From: CAZVIK01 sp964627045
GTDB taxonomy: Bacteria; Acidobacteriota; Terriglobia; Bryobacterales; Bryobacteraceae
Assembly (NCBI GenBank): GCA_964627045.1
Contig: CAZVIK010000214.1
Location: forward strand, 1 to 6,595
Length of the DNA: 6,595 bases
Direction: 5' to 3'
Shown: in pieces, positions 6,147-6,595 of the stretch
Layout of the letters: every line of letters starts with the position of its first letter
How positions within the stretch are numbered: the first letter of the stretch is position 1
The notes under the pieces: generated by a model
Seen by the model: the letters and a program-made list of their open reading frames with translations, nothing else
What the model was told of the DNA's origin: nothing
Database searches by the model: none
Translations under genes and position numbers: made by a program

Positions 6147-6595
6147 GACCGCCCTCGCGACTCCTTGAACGCCGCGCGGACGCGCCGAATCTGTTCGGCG
6201 TGCTTCTCGGCGTGCCGCGCGTAGATGCCGAGCATGGCGAGCAGGCTAAGTTCCCCGCGCTCTTGGTGAATGCCCACGCGCTCGAAGGCAGCCTCCGGCA
6301 GTCCGCTCAGCAGGTCGTAGTTCCAGGCGCGTATGTGGCGAAACGTCTCCATAGCTTCGGCCACCTTGCGGTGCGCGTAGTCCAGATTCGCGGCCCAGGC
6401 ATCTTGGTCATAGGCCATGATCGCCGGTTTCTGTTCGGCGACGATCCGGCGGAAACGCGCGGCGGCGACGATATCGGCGTCTGCCATGTGGCACAAGATC
6501 TGGCGCACGCTCCACTGTCCGGGGCCGGGCGCGTAGTCCAACTCCGCGCCCGCCGCGCCGGTGAGGGGCGTAAGGAGAAACACCGCGACGCCGCA
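6143..6595 (-). CDS. DinB-like (YfiT/DinB_2) four-helix protein, 5' end cut by window
   Basis: Cytosolic DinB/YfiT-like protein. The family is a four-helix bundle that binds a metal through three histidines; some members are thiol-dependent (bacillithiol or mycothiol) transferases, but most are uncharacterised. Counting from a possible GTG at 6583, the triad is H32 (in ILCHMADAD), H124 and H128 (in YARHAEKHAEQI, HxxxH spacing). The typical GQWSVRQI helix start precedes the first His. The reading frame stays open to the window edge, the GTG has no Shine-Dalgarno, and family members usually carry about 20 more residues before the LDYAPGPGQWS segment, so the true start probably lies outside. The stop overlaps the M28 peptidase start by 4 nt (ATGA), making this the first visible gene of the minus-strand operon. 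Reaction unknown. Confidence 0.85.
   Translation of the reverse strand, partial: CGVAVFLLTPLTGAAGAELDYAPGPGQWSVRQILCHMADADIVAAARFRRIVAEQKPAIMAYDQDAWAANLDYAHRKVAEAMETFRHIRAWNYDLLSGLPEAAFERVGIHQERGELSLLAMLGIYARHAEKHAEQIRRVRAAFKESRGRS

Overview
This is a GC-rich window of about 6.6 kb from a draft or metagenome-assembled bacterial genome. It contains a 10-N scaffold gap. The best taxonomic clue is the secreted VWFA-related protein at 1882-2964, a family typical of Acidobacteriota. The M28 peptidase with a PA-like insert, the DinB-like protein and the stand-alone PilZ protein fit that phylum too. The assignment is an inference from gene content, not a measured result.

Layout, left to right: (1) a plus-strand pair, an MFS exporter cut off by the window start and a short-chain dehydrogenase/reductase that overlaps it by 20 nt. 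(2) A convergent minus-strand VWFA-related secreted protein. (3) A divergent 161-bp intergenic stretch leading to a small plus-strand PilZ (c-di-GMP-binding) protein. (4) A tightly packed minus-strand operon read right to left: DinB-like protein (cut off by the window end), M28 zinc peptidase (ATGA overlap), ribosomal protein L11 methyltransferase PrmA (4-nt gap), and a previously unlisted 52-residue, very basic small protein whose start overlaps the real prmA stop by 8 nt.

The most useful result concerns 3629-3825. The 10 Ns lie beside a perfect 29-bp repeat (3668-3696 and 3797-3825). The 90 bases right of the Ns (3707-3796) align, with many errors, to 3576-3667. This looks like two overlapping contig ends that were joined with Ns instead of merged. 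Removing 3697-3825 (129 nt) keeps the reading frame, replaces an artefactual PrmA tail with a family-like one, and places the prmA stop inside the start of the small basic gene. The prmA C-terminus as literally read is therefore wrong, and the small gene is easily missed because it is short and lies beside the gap.

I found no CRISPR array, mobile element, tRNA or rRNA. The genes look like ordinary housekeeping, secretion and signalling functions. The candidate novelty is the small basic protein coupled to prmA.
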